Assembly (NCBI RefSeq): GCF_030506285.1
Contig: NZ_CP119422.1
Location: 2,356,001-2,420,000, forward strand
Source of the DNA: Catalinimonas niigatensis
Lineage (GTDB): Bacteria > Bacteroidota > Bacteroidia > Cytophagales > Cyclobacteriaceae
Length of the DNA: 64,000 bases
Direction: 5' to 3'
The notes under the pieces are model-generated. The model was not told the DNA's origin, did no database searches, and saw only the letters and a list, made by a program, of their open reading frames with translations. A program made the translations under genes and the position numbers. Positions within the stretch are counted from its first letter, which is position 1. The number at the start of each line of letters is the position of its first letter. This document shows, one piece after another, positions 55,561 to 64,000 of this stretch.

Positions 55561-56427
55561 ATGGTCAACATTGAGGACTATATTGTAGAAAGCAGGCTAT
55601 TTAATACTTTTCGTATAGATGAGCTTTTGTTTGTAGAATATAAATGTCTTGTACAGGATGATGAATCTGATATATGGGCACATAACAATTACTTTGCTTA
55701 TGTACTGGGTGGACAGAAAAAATGGAAAACACAAAAAGGAGAATATCTGGTATCATCAGGAGAGGGCCTGTTTGTAAAGAAAGGAGCCAATACAGTATAT
55801 CAATATTTTGCAGAACCCTTTCTTGTACTCTTTATTTTCATACCCGACAGTTTTATTCGGGAAGTACTTTCCAGACACTATACTATTCTAAGTAAGAAAG
55901 AGAAAATTCAGGAAAAAAGTGATAGCGTGATTCCTTTATACGTAAACGAGGTGCTGGATTCATTTTTCCAATCTTTACTATCTTATTTTGCCCAACCGAA
56001 AGCTCCTTATAAAGAATTACTTAGATTGAAAATGGAAGAACTGCTCCTGAATATTCTTTCTCAACCTGACAATATTTCGCTCAAGCAGTATTTTGTCCAA
56101 CTGGGACAAAGACAGGAAGTAAATATGGCAAAGACAATGAATACACACTTTCAGTATCCTTTATCTATTCAGGATTATGCTCGATTATGTGCCCGCAGTC
56201 TTTCGTCATTCAGAAGAGACTTCAAACATACTTTTAACACCACACCATCTCAATGGCTGATGCAGAAGCGACTGGAATATAGCCGCTTTTTACTGGAAAA
56301 CTCTGATAAAAGCATCGTTGAGGTGATGGATGACAGTGGCTTTAAGAATCGCTCTCACTTTATCAAAGCCTTTAAGGATGCATATGGTAATTCTCCACAA
56401 CGTTATCGTATGAATCAGTCTGTATAA
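55561..56427 (+). CDS. AraC-family transcription regulator
   Basis: A protein of about 288 residues. The N-terminal half is a cupin-like sensing domain. The C-terminal 100 residues are two helix-turn-helix motifs typical of AraC (LSSFRRDFKHTFNTTPSQWL and FKNRSHFIKAFKDAYGNSP). The chosen ATG (55561) is two codons into the longer frame, whose first codon is TTG. It sits about 100 bp upstream of a haloperoxidase/PAP2-like gene and may control it. Confidence 0.88.
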   Translation: MVNIEDYIVESRLFNTFRIDELLFVEYKCLVQDDESDIWAHNNYFAYVLGGQKKWKTQKGEYLVSSGEGLFVKKGANTVYQYFAEPFLVLFIFIPDSFIREVLSRHYTILSKKEKIQEKSDSVIPLYVNEVLDSFFQSLLSYFAQPKAPYKELLRLKMEELLLNILSQPDNISLKQYFVQLGQRQEVNMAKTMNTHFQYPLSIQDYARLCARSLSSFRRDFKHTFNTTPSQWLMQKRLEYSRFLLENSDKSIVEVMDDSGFKNRSHFIKAFKDAYGNSPQRYRMNQSV

Positions 56428-56525
56428 TCCGCATTCTGAAAGACTCAGCAACAATTCTGATGCGCTCAGCAAACGCTGATTCAGCTTTCCCTACCATCTT
56501 TGTATATCACCTAAATGATATACAA

Positions 56526-57848
56526 ATGAATCCAATCATAATAATTGAGAGAAGAACTCAGAGAAAACACCATTTACTTCATTCATCGGCAGTAAGCATA
56601 CTTGTAATCTTATGCCTTAGTCTTCCTAGTTGCCAAGCCCAGGAGGATGCCAATCCCATAAATGAAGAAATCAGTAATGAGCTGATTATTGACTGGAACC
56701 ATCTTACTTATAAGCTAGCCTATGAACATGATCAGTTTTATTCATTTATAGGGGTGAGAACATTATCTATGGTGCATCTGGCTATGCATGACGCCCTTAA
56801 TGCTATTTCTCCTCAGTTTGAACAGTATGCTTATCAGGGAAAAAATTCCGGGGCAAATCCTATAGCTGCAGCTTCACAGGCTGCTTATGAGGTCTTGTTA
56901 AATGCTTATCCTGAGCGAAAAGATACTATACAAACTGTTTTTGAAATGTGGATGATGAAGGTGAGTGAAAGTAAGGCAAAAGAGGAAGGTGTAGTCTTAG
57001 GCAAATCTACTGCGCAAGCCATTATAGAAATGCGTGAAGGGGATGGTCATCTAGAACAGGGAGGCTATACACCTATGACCAAACCTGGGGATTATCAGTA
57101 TACTCCCGGCTGGGATGAATGGGTACTGAAACCAGATTTTGACTTTGCCAGACCTTTTGCTATGGATACAGTGACACAGTTTAGGTCATCTAAACCACCA
57201 ACCTTGATGAGTGAAGACTACTCAGCATCTTTTCAGGAAGTAAAGGCTTATGGAAGAAAAAACAGCAAAGTTAGAACAACTGATGAAACCAATTATGCCC
57301 ACTGGTGGGCGGAATTTGCTGAACATGGATGGAACAGAATAGGAAGAATTACAGCAAGGCAAAGGGCGCTTCCCTTATTGGAAACTGCACGTATGTTTGC
57401 CCTGATCAACATGGATATTTATGATATCTACCTGGCATCGCTGGAAAGTAAATATTATTATGATACCTGGAGGCCTTATACTGCCATCAGAAATGCTGAT
57501 GTTGATGAAAATCCTGAAACTATAGCAGATCCGAATTGGGAGCCGGAGATGCAGACACCACCCTGGCCGGAGTATCCTTCTGCACATGCTTCAGTTGCAG
57601 CAGGAAGTGCGGAAATCCTTACCCATGTATATGGTACACCTGATATTGCATTTGAAATGGAATCAACATCAGCTTTAACTGATGCCAAGAGGAGGTCTTA
57701 CGCAAACTTAGACAGTGCTGCTTCAGATTGTGCGGATTCCCGTATCATGAACGGCTATCATTTTAGGTTTGCTACTCAGGAAGGTTCACGTCAGGGAAGA
57801 GAAGTGGCGCGCTACATCTGTTCAAATTTTCTGGGGCATATCAATTAA
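56526..57848 (+). CDS. PAP2/vanadium haloperoxidase-like lipoprotein
   Basis: A protein of about 440 residues from the ATG at 56526; a longer frame starts at 56460. A signal segment ends LPSC, so it is lipid-anchored. All three motifs of the PAP2/vanadium haloperoxidase superfamily are present: KYYYDTWRP (KxxxxxxRP), PSAH and SRIMNGYH (SRxxxxxH). They form the phosphate or vanadate pocket. Vanadium-dependent haloperoxidase and acid-phosphatase-like activity are both possible; sequence alone does not decide, but the spacing fits the bacterial chloroperoxidase-like group. It lies directly after the AraC-type gene. Confidence 0.78.
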   Translation: MNPIIIIERRTQRKHHLLHSSAVSILVILCLSLPSCQAQEDANPINEEISNELIIDWNHLTYKLAYEHDQFYSFIGVRTLSMVHLAMHDALNAISPQFEQYAYQGKNSGANPIAAASQAAYEVLLNAYPERKDTIQTVFEMWMMKVSESKAKEEGVVLGKSTAQAIIEMREGDGHLEQGGYTPMTKPGDYQYTPGWDEWVLKPDFDFARPFAMDTVTQFRSSKPPTLMSEDYSASFQEVKAYGRKNSKVRTTDETNYAHWWAEFAEHGWNRIGRITARQRALPLLETARMFALINMDIYDIYLASLESKYYYDTWRPYTAIRNADVDENPETIADPNWEPEMQTPPWPEYPSAHASVAAGSAEILTHVYGTPDIAFEMESTSALTDAKRRSYANLDSAASDCADSRIMNGYHFRFATQEGSRQGREVARYICSNFLGHIN

Positions 57849-57987
57849 GTTGATTATAGTAATTTAGATAGACTTAAAGTTTAAAGTGAAAAATTGATCA
57901 TGATGAGTAGCTTGAGATTTTAAAATAAAATAACACGAAATATTTTCAGGTCGGAGGAGCACTATGTATTTTACTGTTTTAATGTAA

Positions 57988-58632
57988 ATGCATATGGCAT
58001 CCTCTCTCAGAAAATGGTATTATTCAAAATTTTTTAAAGTTTCAGAACTCATTATTTTTTTTCTAGCTCTTCCCCTGATAACGAAATGGTATATTTCCGG
58101 TATGTATATCATCATCCCTCTGCTCACTACAGCAGTGCTGTTTTTTATTTTTTTGTGGAACGATCCTACTTTTGAAAACAGAATACTCTATACCCTCAAT
58201 AAGTATCCCTGGAAGAAAGCAGCTTTGCGCTTCTTATTATTTGCCCTACTTGCAGTAGGATTTACCTGGTATTTTTATTCGGAGCTATTTTTTCAGTATC
58301 CCTTAAAAAACACACAAAATTACCTGCTAACGTTGGTGATTTATCCATTTCTATCGGTTATCCCACAGGAAATCGTCTACCGCAGTTATTACTTTCACCG
58401 TTATAGAGACTTATTCTCTCAGAAATGGCTCTTCCTTTTGATCAATGCTTTCCTCTTTGGGTTTTTGCATGTGATCTACAACAACTGGTTTGCCCCCATC
58501 TCAGCCTTTTGTTTTAGCTGGGTTTTTATCTACAATTACCTCAAAACCAAAAGTCTGGTCAACGTTTGTATTGAGCATTATTGCTATGGCGTTGCCCTGT
58601 TTACCATAGGCCTGGGTAAATTCTTTAAGTGA
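57988..58632 (+). CDS. CPBP family intramembrane protease
   Basis: A 214-residue protein with five to six membrane helices and the CPBP motif set: QEIVYR at 127-132 in place of the usual EExxxR, H161 in FGFLH and H197 in IEHY. Family members cut membrane-bound substrates or process prenylated proteins and some bacteriocins. The change of the first glutamate to glutamine could weaken catalysis. Single gene; second ATG at 57994 is an alternative start. Confidence 0.8.
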   Translation: MHMASSLRKWYYSKFFKVSELIIFFLALPLITKWYISGMYIIIPLLTTAVLFFIFLWNDPTFENRILYTLNKYPWKKAALRFLLFALLAVGFTWYFYSELFFQYPLKNTQNYLLTLVIYPFLSVIPQEIVYRSYYFHRYRDLFSQKWLFLLINAFLFGFLHVIYNNWFAPISAFCFSWVFIYNYLKTKSLVNVCIEHYCYGVALFTIGLGKFFK

Positions 58633-58781
58633 GTAAGGTTCCGCTAGCCCATAAAAGAAAGTAATGCTCCTTTATATCATTTGCGAATGGCAAGAGTATT
58701 CAATGGTTTTTTTAAAACCTTCCGATCCTGATGCTTTCCATTTTATCCTTTAAGTACTACATTCATACATTTAAACATACA

Positions 58782-59234
58782 CAGATGAGCCTATCCGCAC
58801 TTTTAGAACAGACCAAGCAGCAGACTTTATCCTATTATGAGTTGCCAGAAGAAGCATTGCACAAAACCTATGGTGAAGGCAAGTGGAATATACGACAAAT
58901 CCTGGTACACCTTGCCGATGCAGAATCCGTTTTGTATGGCAGGATCAGAAGAGTCATCTCCGAACCCAGACAGGTGATCTGGGCTTTTCAGCAGGATGCC
59001 TGGGCAGAAAACCTTCAGTATGAGCAATATCCTCTGGCACTTAGCAAAAATGTATATGCCGCAGTCAGAGATAATATCATCTATCTGACTGAAAAGTACT
59101 ACCTCTCGCATGGCACAAAAGAATTTGTGCATAGCGAAACAGGAGTAAGGACGCTGAAAGATGAGTTTGATAAAGTGGCCCATCATAATCTGAACCATCT
59201 CAGGCAAATAGAAGTAGCACTGAAAAGAGCTTAA
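58782..59234 (+). CDS. DinB family protein
   Basis: A four-helix protein of about 150 residues from the ATG at 58782. Metal-ligand candidates are the histidine in LVHLADAE and the two in HHNLNHLRQ. DinB-like proteins often act as metal-dependent thiol transferases, but their substrates are mostly unknown. A longer frame to 58731 adds an unlikely N-terminus. Monocistronic. Confidence 0.82.
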   Translation, partial: QMSLSALLEQTKQQTLSYYELPEEALHKTYGEGKWNIRQILVHLADAESVLYGRIRRVISEPRQVIWAFQQDAWAENLQYEQYPLALSKNVYAAVRDNIIYLTEKYYLSHGTKEFVHSETGVRTLKDEFDKVAHHNLNHLRQIEVALKRA

Positions 59235-59378
59235 GCCTTTCTTATTTTAAACCCTTGAGTGAATTACTGATCAATAGGCTTTGTATATATTTACAAAGTG
59301 AAATTAATCAGGACGGTAAATAACAAATTTATACCCAGCTTGCGTTATAAAGTCATTGGGTAGAGATCACGCATTCCT

Positions 59379-60257
59379 ATGATGAAGTACTGTTGGCACT
59401 TTTTATTTTTATTGTTGGTACTTCTACCCTTATGTTCATACGGTCAGGATGATGGAAAAGTGATCATAGAAGGAAAGGTAGTGGACGCTGATAGCTTACA
59501 GGCTTTACCTTCGGTGCATGTAAGGATAAGAAACTCAAACCTGGGGGGAGTCACCGAAGCCGATGGCCGATTTAGAATCAGGGTAAACCCCACCGATTCT
59601 ATTGTCTTCTCCAGCGTAGGTTACAAACCTTATCTGATTATACCCGCCGATAGTTCTGCCAGCAGCCTGCAAAACCTGATCATCCGTATGGAATCGCAGA
59701 CCACCGTGCTGAATGAAGTAAAATTCAAAGAATACATAGACATCACCAAGTACATCCGGCGTGAGTATGACACTACTGTAGATATGAGGCGATCCAAAGG
59801 CACTCCCTTGTTTGAAGATAAGGAACCTGAAGAACGAAGAGCTGTACGCTTAGCTGCGGGGGAAAATGGCGCAGCGCTGGAAGGGGCAGTGACCGCCTTT
59901 GCCAACCTGTTCAACAGTGAGTTTCAACAGAAAAAAAAGCTACAGGAGATCATGAAAATAGAAGAAGAGGAGCAGCGCAATCAATCGGTCAGGGAATCCA
60001 TGACGGAGAAGTACGAAGCTATGGTACTAGTCGCGGCTGACCTTACTGCGGCTGACCTACAGCGATTTACCGATATGTACATGCCTCATCCTTTTACCAT
60101 GATGAATATGAGTGACTATGATATAATGGAAGGCATAGTCAGGAACCTGAGAAAGTTTGATCCCGGTAAAGACCCATTAAAAAAACTGCTGGAAACCGGT
60201 ACTTTTGAAGGGCAGGAAAAAAGAAGTCAACAGATTAATCCCCCTCAAGAACCTTGA
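59379..60257 (+). CDS. Carboxypeptidase-like regulatory-domain protein
   Basis: A 292-residue exported protein. The signal ends LCSYGQ, followed by a carboxypeptidase-D regulatory-like beta sandwich (about 28-110, IEGKVVDADSLQALPSVHVRI and SVGYKPYLI) as found in many SusC-type proteins, but here without a barrel. The remainder is a helical, acidic region with MKIEEEEQRN coiled-coil character. Function unknown. It ends about 95 bp before the amidohydrolase gene and may be in the same operon. Confidence 0.8.
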   Translation: MMKYCWHFLFLLLVLLPLCSYGQDDGKVIIEGKVVDADSLQALPSVHVRIRNSNLGGVTEADGRFRIRVNPTDSIVFSSVGYKPYLIIPADSSASSLQNLIIRMESQTTVLNEVKFKEYIDITKYIRREYDTTVDMRRSKGTPLFEDKEPEERRAVRLAAGENGAALEGAVTAFANLFNSEFQQKKKLQEIMKIEEEEQRNQSVRESMTEKYEAMVLVAADLTAADLQRFTDMYMPHPFTMMNMSDYDIMEGIVRNLRKFDPGKDPLKKLLETGTFEGQEKRSQQINPPQEP

Positions 60258-60353
60258 TTTTTCAATCCGACCACTTCCTTTAAAGGAAACATTATGGCTT
60301 GTGGATTATTTATGTATTACTGCCTGTAAAGAGTATTCATAAATCCACTAAAT

Positions 60354-61775
60354 ATGCCAGACCAATCTTTAGACAAAGAAATATTCAATACAAAATCAAG
60401 CCAGAAAGGTATCAACAGACGCAGCTTTATAGGAGGCATGACGGCGCTAGGGGTGTCAGGCATCGCCAGCTCTTTCACACTTCCGGTAAAAGTTTCTTTC
60501 CTACCCTTACAAGAGGCTAATCATAAGGTCATTCGGAATGGCTATGTGCTGACGATGGATGCACAGAGAGGAAACTTGCCCAGAGGAGATGTATTGATTT
60601 CCGGAGGAAAAATAACCGCTGTAGGAGAAAAGCTGGAAGTACCAGCCGGAACAGAAGAGGTCAATGCCGAAAACATGATGGTCCTGCCGGGATTTGTAGA
60701 AACTCACTGGCACATCTGGAACTCACTCATGCGTTCCCTGATTGGCAGCAAACCCGGTGTAGGCTATTTTGAGATGAAAGACCTCATCGGTCAACACTTC
60801 CGTCCGCAGGATACTTATGCTGCTACCCGTTTTGCAGTAGCAGAAGCACTGAATTCAGGAATCACCACACTGCATGACTGGAACCATAATGTGCGTGGCC
60901 CTGAATATGCGGAAGCCAGCTTGCGGGCTTTGAAAGAACTAGGCATCCGGGGACGATTTTCCCAGGGACAAGCCGCTGCAGGAGAACCTTACGTTGATCT
61001 TGAACTGCTGGAACACCTGCATCAGCATTGGGCTGACTACTCCAACGAAGGTTTGCTGAAACTGGGGCTGGCCTCTGCCAGAATTACGGATGATGACCCT
61101 AAACGGAAAAAAGAAGTGATAAAAGCACGCGAACTGGGGCTACCTGTTTCAGTACATGCTGATACACTTTCCGGGTTTGAAGACCTTCTGGGAAATGACT
61201 TTCAAATCATCCATGCGATGGAGATGGATAAAAAAGCATTTGAGAAAATGGCAAAGACCGGAGCTTCGGTAAGCTTTTCTCCCTTCAGCGAGATGAGGAT
61301 AGGCTTTGGTCTTCCGCCCGTAGTAGATGCGCTGAACTCAGGAGTGTCTATTGGCCTCTCAGTAGATACTACGCCCCTTTCAGGCAATGCAGATATGTTT
61401 GCCCTTATGAAGGTGTTTCTTAACCTAACCAATGGTATGGCTCAGGATGAGTTTAAAGTCTCTGCCCGAAGCGTATTGGAGATCGCCACTAACGAAGGAG
61501 CACGTTCTCTGGGTATGGAAAACGTATGTGGATCACTTACTCCCGGAAAACGTGCCGATGTGATTATGGTTTCAGTCAAAGATATTAATATGGGGGTATT
61601 GACTGATCCTGAGAATCTTCTGGTACTTTCTGCCCAGCCTGCCAATGTGGATTCGGTACTGGTAGATGGAAAATTCCGCAAACGCAATGGTCAGCTTGTT
61701 GGAATCAACCAAGAGGAAATCATCAGTGAAGCGAGAGGATCACTGAACTACCTGCTGAAAAAAAGTGGGTGGTGA
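60354..61775 (+). CDS. Amidohydrolase (cytosine deaminase/ATZ-like) with Tat-like signal
   Basis: A 473-residue metal-dependent hydrolase. The N-terminus has INRRSFIGGMTALG, a Tat-type motif, so it may be exported. The barrel shows the first metal-ligand pair THWHIW, a later HADT and the fourth region SVDTTPLSG, followed by the usual C-terminal beta strip (TPGKRADVIMVS). It probably deaminates or hydrolyses a cyclic amide; the substrate is not known. Confidence 0.83.
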   Translation: MPDQSLDKEIFNTKSSQKGINRRSFIGGMTALGVSGIASSFTLPVKVSFLPLQEANHKVIRNGYVLTMDAQRGNLPRGDVLISGGKITAVGEKLEVPAGTEEVNAENMMVLPGFVETHWHIWNSLMRSLIGSKPGVGYFEMKDLIGQHFRPQDTYAATRFAVAEALNSGITTLHDWNHNVRGPEYAEASLRALKELGIRGRFSQGQAAAGEPYVDLELLEHLHQHWADYSNEGLLKLGLASARITDDDPKRKKEVIKARELGLPVSVHADTLSGFEDLLGNDFQIIHAMEMDKKAFEKMAKTGASVSFSPFSEMRIGFGLPPVVDALNSGVSIGLSVDTTPLSGNADMFALMKVFLNLTNGMAQDEFKVSARSVLEIATNEGARSLGMENVCGSLTPGKRADVIMVSVKDINMGVLTDPENLLVLSAQPANVDSVLVDGKFRKRNGQLVGINQEEIISEARGSLNYLLKKSGW

Positions 61776-62126
61776 AGTGAAAGCTTAAACACTAGATATT
61801 ATTCTGATAGTTTTAACAAGGGGTTGCAACCCCTTGGCCATCTAGAAGAAAATCAGAATAACCTCTACTTTAGTACTTATCTTTTTGTCAAGAAATTTGA
61901 GTGCATATTATATTACTGTGTTATCCTTTCTGTGCCTGTATATCTGTATGCTGGGTTGTATAAATTCTGTCATCATATAAGGTCAGCGAACTTACCAACA
62001 TACAAATGAATGTTTTCATACTATAGATGAAGTTCCTATGGTAAAATTAGCTTGTAAGAGTATGCAGAAAGAAAGAAGAATGCGGAAGCAGAGGGGATAC
62101 CCCTCTTTTTCCGCTATAGCTTATAC
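61776..62126. other. Intergenic stretch between convergent genes
   Basis: About 350 bp between the amidohydrolase gene and the convergent FAD oxidase gene. It contains a perfect 20-bp palindrome CAAGGGGTTGCAACCCCTTG at 61817-61836 and the stem described at 62082-62114. No believable gene. Confidence 0.5.
62082..62114. terminator. Probable bidirectional terminator
   Basis: GCGGAA-AGAGGGG-ATA-CCCCTCT-TTCCGC forms a long stem with a 3-nt loop and a short bulge, with a T run on the plus strand. It lies between the two convergent genes and is 13 bp from the FAD oxidase stop. Confidence 0.6.
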
Positions 62127-63566
62127 TTACTTATGAGACATAGGTTTGATGTTAGTATTTAATCGGAAGAAATTCTCGGGATCATATCTGGTTTTGATTG
62201 CTACCAGTTTCTCGTAATTTTCTCCAAAAGAGTCTTTTAACATATCTGAGGGACCGACCAAATCAGCATTGAAGTTGAAGTACACTTTTCCTTTGGAATA
62301 CTTTTGCATCTCATTGAAAAAATTACGTGTCCACTCAATGTTTTTTTCATTATCCAGAGCGTCAGTCCACATGGTGTCTATACTCAACAAAAACCTCGCT
62401 GAACGATCTCCAAAAGCAGTAACATCAGTTGGCACATCACTGATAGCTCCCTGTAGATTTCGTATGGACAAGAGCGTTTCAGGTGCAGGTAGCCCATTAG
62501 CTTTACTGATGATTATATCTTGTACTTCTTTGCTTAGGTCATCCAGGTAAATGCTTTTCCAGTAACCATAGAATGTTTGCTTTTGTAAAAATGGATCAAA
62601 CATCTGCTGCACACCTACATAGGGATAAATGTTGCTGAGATCAAGCACCGGCTTAGTGATCTCTCTTAAAGGCTTCATGATCTTTTGTCCCTCCTCCGGA
62701 GCCCCTGAGTACATTCCGGCAATAACTGTTACCCCTTTGCCATGCAGTTCTTCAGGGAAGTTAGGATGATCAGGAATGGCCCAATGGATACAATCTGTCG
62801 TAACTTCATCAGGTACGGTGCGGGTATACTCAACCCAGAAACGCATCACTTTTTCTGCATCCTCACGGGGGTACATGCAGGCAGTGAAAAACACTTTCGG
62901 CCCTAAATCCATCAGCTTAAATTCAAAGCAGGTAACCACGCCAAAATTGCCTCCACCACCACGCACTGCCCAGAAGAGGTCCTCATGTTCAGATTTACTG
63001 GCATGAACGAGTTCTCCGGTAGCCAGGACTATATCAGCTCCGATGAGGTTGTCAATGCTCATGCCTACCTTTCTTCGCATCCAGCTTAAGCCCCCTCCCA
63101 GGGTAAGACCGGCTACTCCGGTATCAGAAACTACACCACCGGGGCAAGCCAGTCCGAAAGCCTGGGTTTCATGATCCACATCCTGCCAGGTAGCGCCACC
63201 CTGTACTTTAGCAGTTTTTTGCTTTGGATCAACCCACACGCTTTTCATGGCGGAGAGATCTACTACCAGCGCATTATCGCCAACGGCATTTCCTGCTACA
63301 TTATGCGCACCGCCTCTGATGGCCAGTTGGAGTTTATTTTCACGAGCAAAATTAACCGCTTGTATTACGTCAGCAACACCTGAACAACGGGTGATGATCG
63401 CGGGTTTTTTATCAATCATTTTGTTCCATACCAGGCGGGCAGAATCGTAATGCTCATCATCATCCAGTATTAGTTTACCTTTAAAAGATTCTTTTAAGGT
63501 ATCTAGTGCGGTTTGAGGGAGTAATTCTCCGGCCTGGTTACGAATTTCATGTAGTGTGGTTTTCAT
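62127..63566 (-). CDS. FAD-linked oxidase (berberine-bridge/6-hydroxynicotine oxidase type)
   Basis: A protein of about 480 residues from the ATG at 63566. The FAD-binding half carries IRGGAHNVAGNAVG, whose histidine is the usual covalent attachment site, and VVSDTGVAGLTLGGG. The second covalent cysteine seen in bicovalent berberine-bridge enzymes is replaced by serine in VVSD, so a single bond to FAD is expected. The C-terminal part ends with the NFFRLN substrate-side segment. The substrate is unknown. A longer frame starts at 63614 but lacks family support. Confidence 0.87.
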   Translation of the reverse strand: MKTTLHEIRNQAGELLPQTALDTLKESFKGKLILDDDEHYDSARLVWNKMIDKKPAIITRCSGVADVIQAVNFARENKLQLAIRGGAHNVAGNAVGDNALVVDLSAMKSVWVDPKQKTAKVQGGATWQDVDHETQAFGLACPGGVVSDTGVAGLTLGGGLSWMRRKVGMSIDNLIGADIVLATGELVHASKSEHEDLFWAVRGGGGNFGVVTCFEFKLMDLGPKVFFTACMYPREDAEKVMRFWVEYTRTVPDEVTTDCIHWAIPDHPNFPEELHGKGVTVIAGMYSGAPEEGQKIMKPLREITKPVLDLSNIYPYVGVQQMFDPFLQKQTFYGYWKSIYLDDLSKEVQDIIISKANGLPAPETLLSIRNLQGAISDVPTDVTAFGDRSARFLLSIDTMWTDALDNEKNIEWTRNFFNEMQKYSKGKVYFNFNADLVGPSDMLKDSFGENYEKLVAIKTRYDPENFFRLNTNIKPMSHK

Positions 63567-63853
63567 GGTTGAGGTAAGGTTAATAAGCATGTATTTAGTT
63601 TTCAGCGCATACATGGTTTAATGTTTAGCACAACTTAGCAGTGCAGACACTTTTATATTTCCCGTAAATATCAGATAGATGAATCTGACAATAAGTCGTT
63701 TCTTCGCCAATAAAAGTGGAGCGCTAGTCGAATAAATTTTTCTTCTGGAAGGCAATAGGTTTGTTTACCTTCCTTATAAAACTATAACTTAATCAGGCAT
63801 GCTGATAACACAAATGATTCAAATGTATGTAAACTTGATTCATATGCATCTGA

Positions 63854-64000
63854 TTATGCCGTTTGTAATTCTGAAGGGACATATCCATACTGTTCATGAA
63901 AAATCTTGCTGAAATAAGATGGACTGGAAAACCCTACTTCAAAAGATACTTCAGATATATTCCATTTCTTGGACCTGAGAAGGTGCCAGGCTTTATTCAT
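63854..64000 (-). CDS. C-terminal end of an AraC-type HTH protein
   Basis: The last 48 codons of a gene that begins beyond the right edge. The segment MNKAWHLLRSKKWNISEVSF and the following VGFSSPSYFSKIFHEQYGY match the second helix-turn-helix of AraC-type proteins. It may be a regulator or the C-terminus of a larger hybrid two-component sensor; only the DNA-binding end is seen. The first visible ATG is probably internal. Confidence 0.75.
   Translation of the reverse strand: MNKAWHLLRSKKWNISEVSFEVGFSSPSYFSKIFHEQYGYVPSELQTA

Noticed and set aside
61817-61836. A 20-bp perfect palindrome as a regulator operator
   Set aside because: It lies between convergent genes, where an operator is unlikely; it is better seen as a repeat or stem.

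Overview
The window looks like the chromosome of a marine-type Bacteroidota bacterium, most likely a Cytophagales/Cytophagia relative. The evidence is a SusC/SusD pair, a LytS/LytTR regulatory pair beside a TolC-type porin, CRTAC1-like (ASPIC/UnbV) FG-GAP lipoproteins, a cytochrome-linked sugar dehydrogenase-like lipoprotein, a Bacteroidota-type Wzi protein and weak Shine-Dalgarno signals. No rRNA, tRNA or CRISPR array was seen. Species-level assignment is not possible from the sequence alone.

Layout. (1) 1-9.9 kb, minus strand: a tightly packed surface-polysaccharide operon. In transcription order it holds a Wzm/Wzt-type ABC exporter, a sulfotransferase, an FAD oxidoreductase, a small methyltransferase, an SDR enzyme, a GT2, a WbsX-like protein, a second sulfotransferase, a second GT2, a NeuA-like cytidylyltransferase and the start of a probable 2-hydroxyacid dehydrogenase. 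Most junctions overlap by 4-17 bp. (2) 10.2-11.35 kb: an array of REPIN-like inverted repeats with a GIY-YIG nuclease gene inside it. (3) 11.7-16.5 kb: an HU-like/DUF4469-type protein, then NeuD-like and LegC-like nonulosonate genes and a glycosyltransferase, broken up by two kinds of small non-autonomous transposon-like elements. (4) 16.8-25 kb: a lipoprotein HtrA-like protease, a Wzi-like protein, a polymerase-like membrane protein, TolC and LytSR. (5) 25-36.4 kb: mixed housekeeping and metabolic genes (PBP4, D-threonine aldolase-like, methyltransferase, sugar isomerase, cytochrome lipoprotein, ThiL, methylmalonyl-CoA epimerase, IscA/ErpA-type protein). (6) 36.5-38.6 kb: a SPW-VKOR-SPW membrane protein beside a Cys-rich four-helix copper-storage-like protein. 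(7) 39-48.6 kb: a large FG-GAP/ASPIC lipoprotein, a decayed CRTAC1 relative, SusD and SusC. (8) 49-64 kb: a TPR-CHAT protein, a sialate O-acetylesterase-like enzyme, a phytanoyl-CoA dioxygenase-like enzyme, an AraC regulator with a vanadium-haloperoxidase/PAP2-like lipoprotein, a CPBP protease, DinB, an amidohydrolase, an FAD-linked oxidase and the tail of a second AraC-type protein.

How the genes fit together. Regions 1 and 3 plausibly build and export an acidic glycan that carries a nonulosonic acid (LegC, NeuD, NeuA-like) and sulfate (two sulfotransferases), and the Wzi-like protein may anchor it. The synthase NeuB is not in the window. The wzt gene changes base composition sharply just after its Walker B motif, which suggests that its C-terminal glycan-recognition part moved together with the glycan genes.

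Most noteworthy: the REPIN-like array around a GIY-YIG nuclease; the mosaic wzt; a transposon end that supplies the last codons of the NeuD-like gene; a two-copy MITE-like family; an in-frame palindromic insert in an FG-GAP protein; and the Cys-rich plus VKOR pair.
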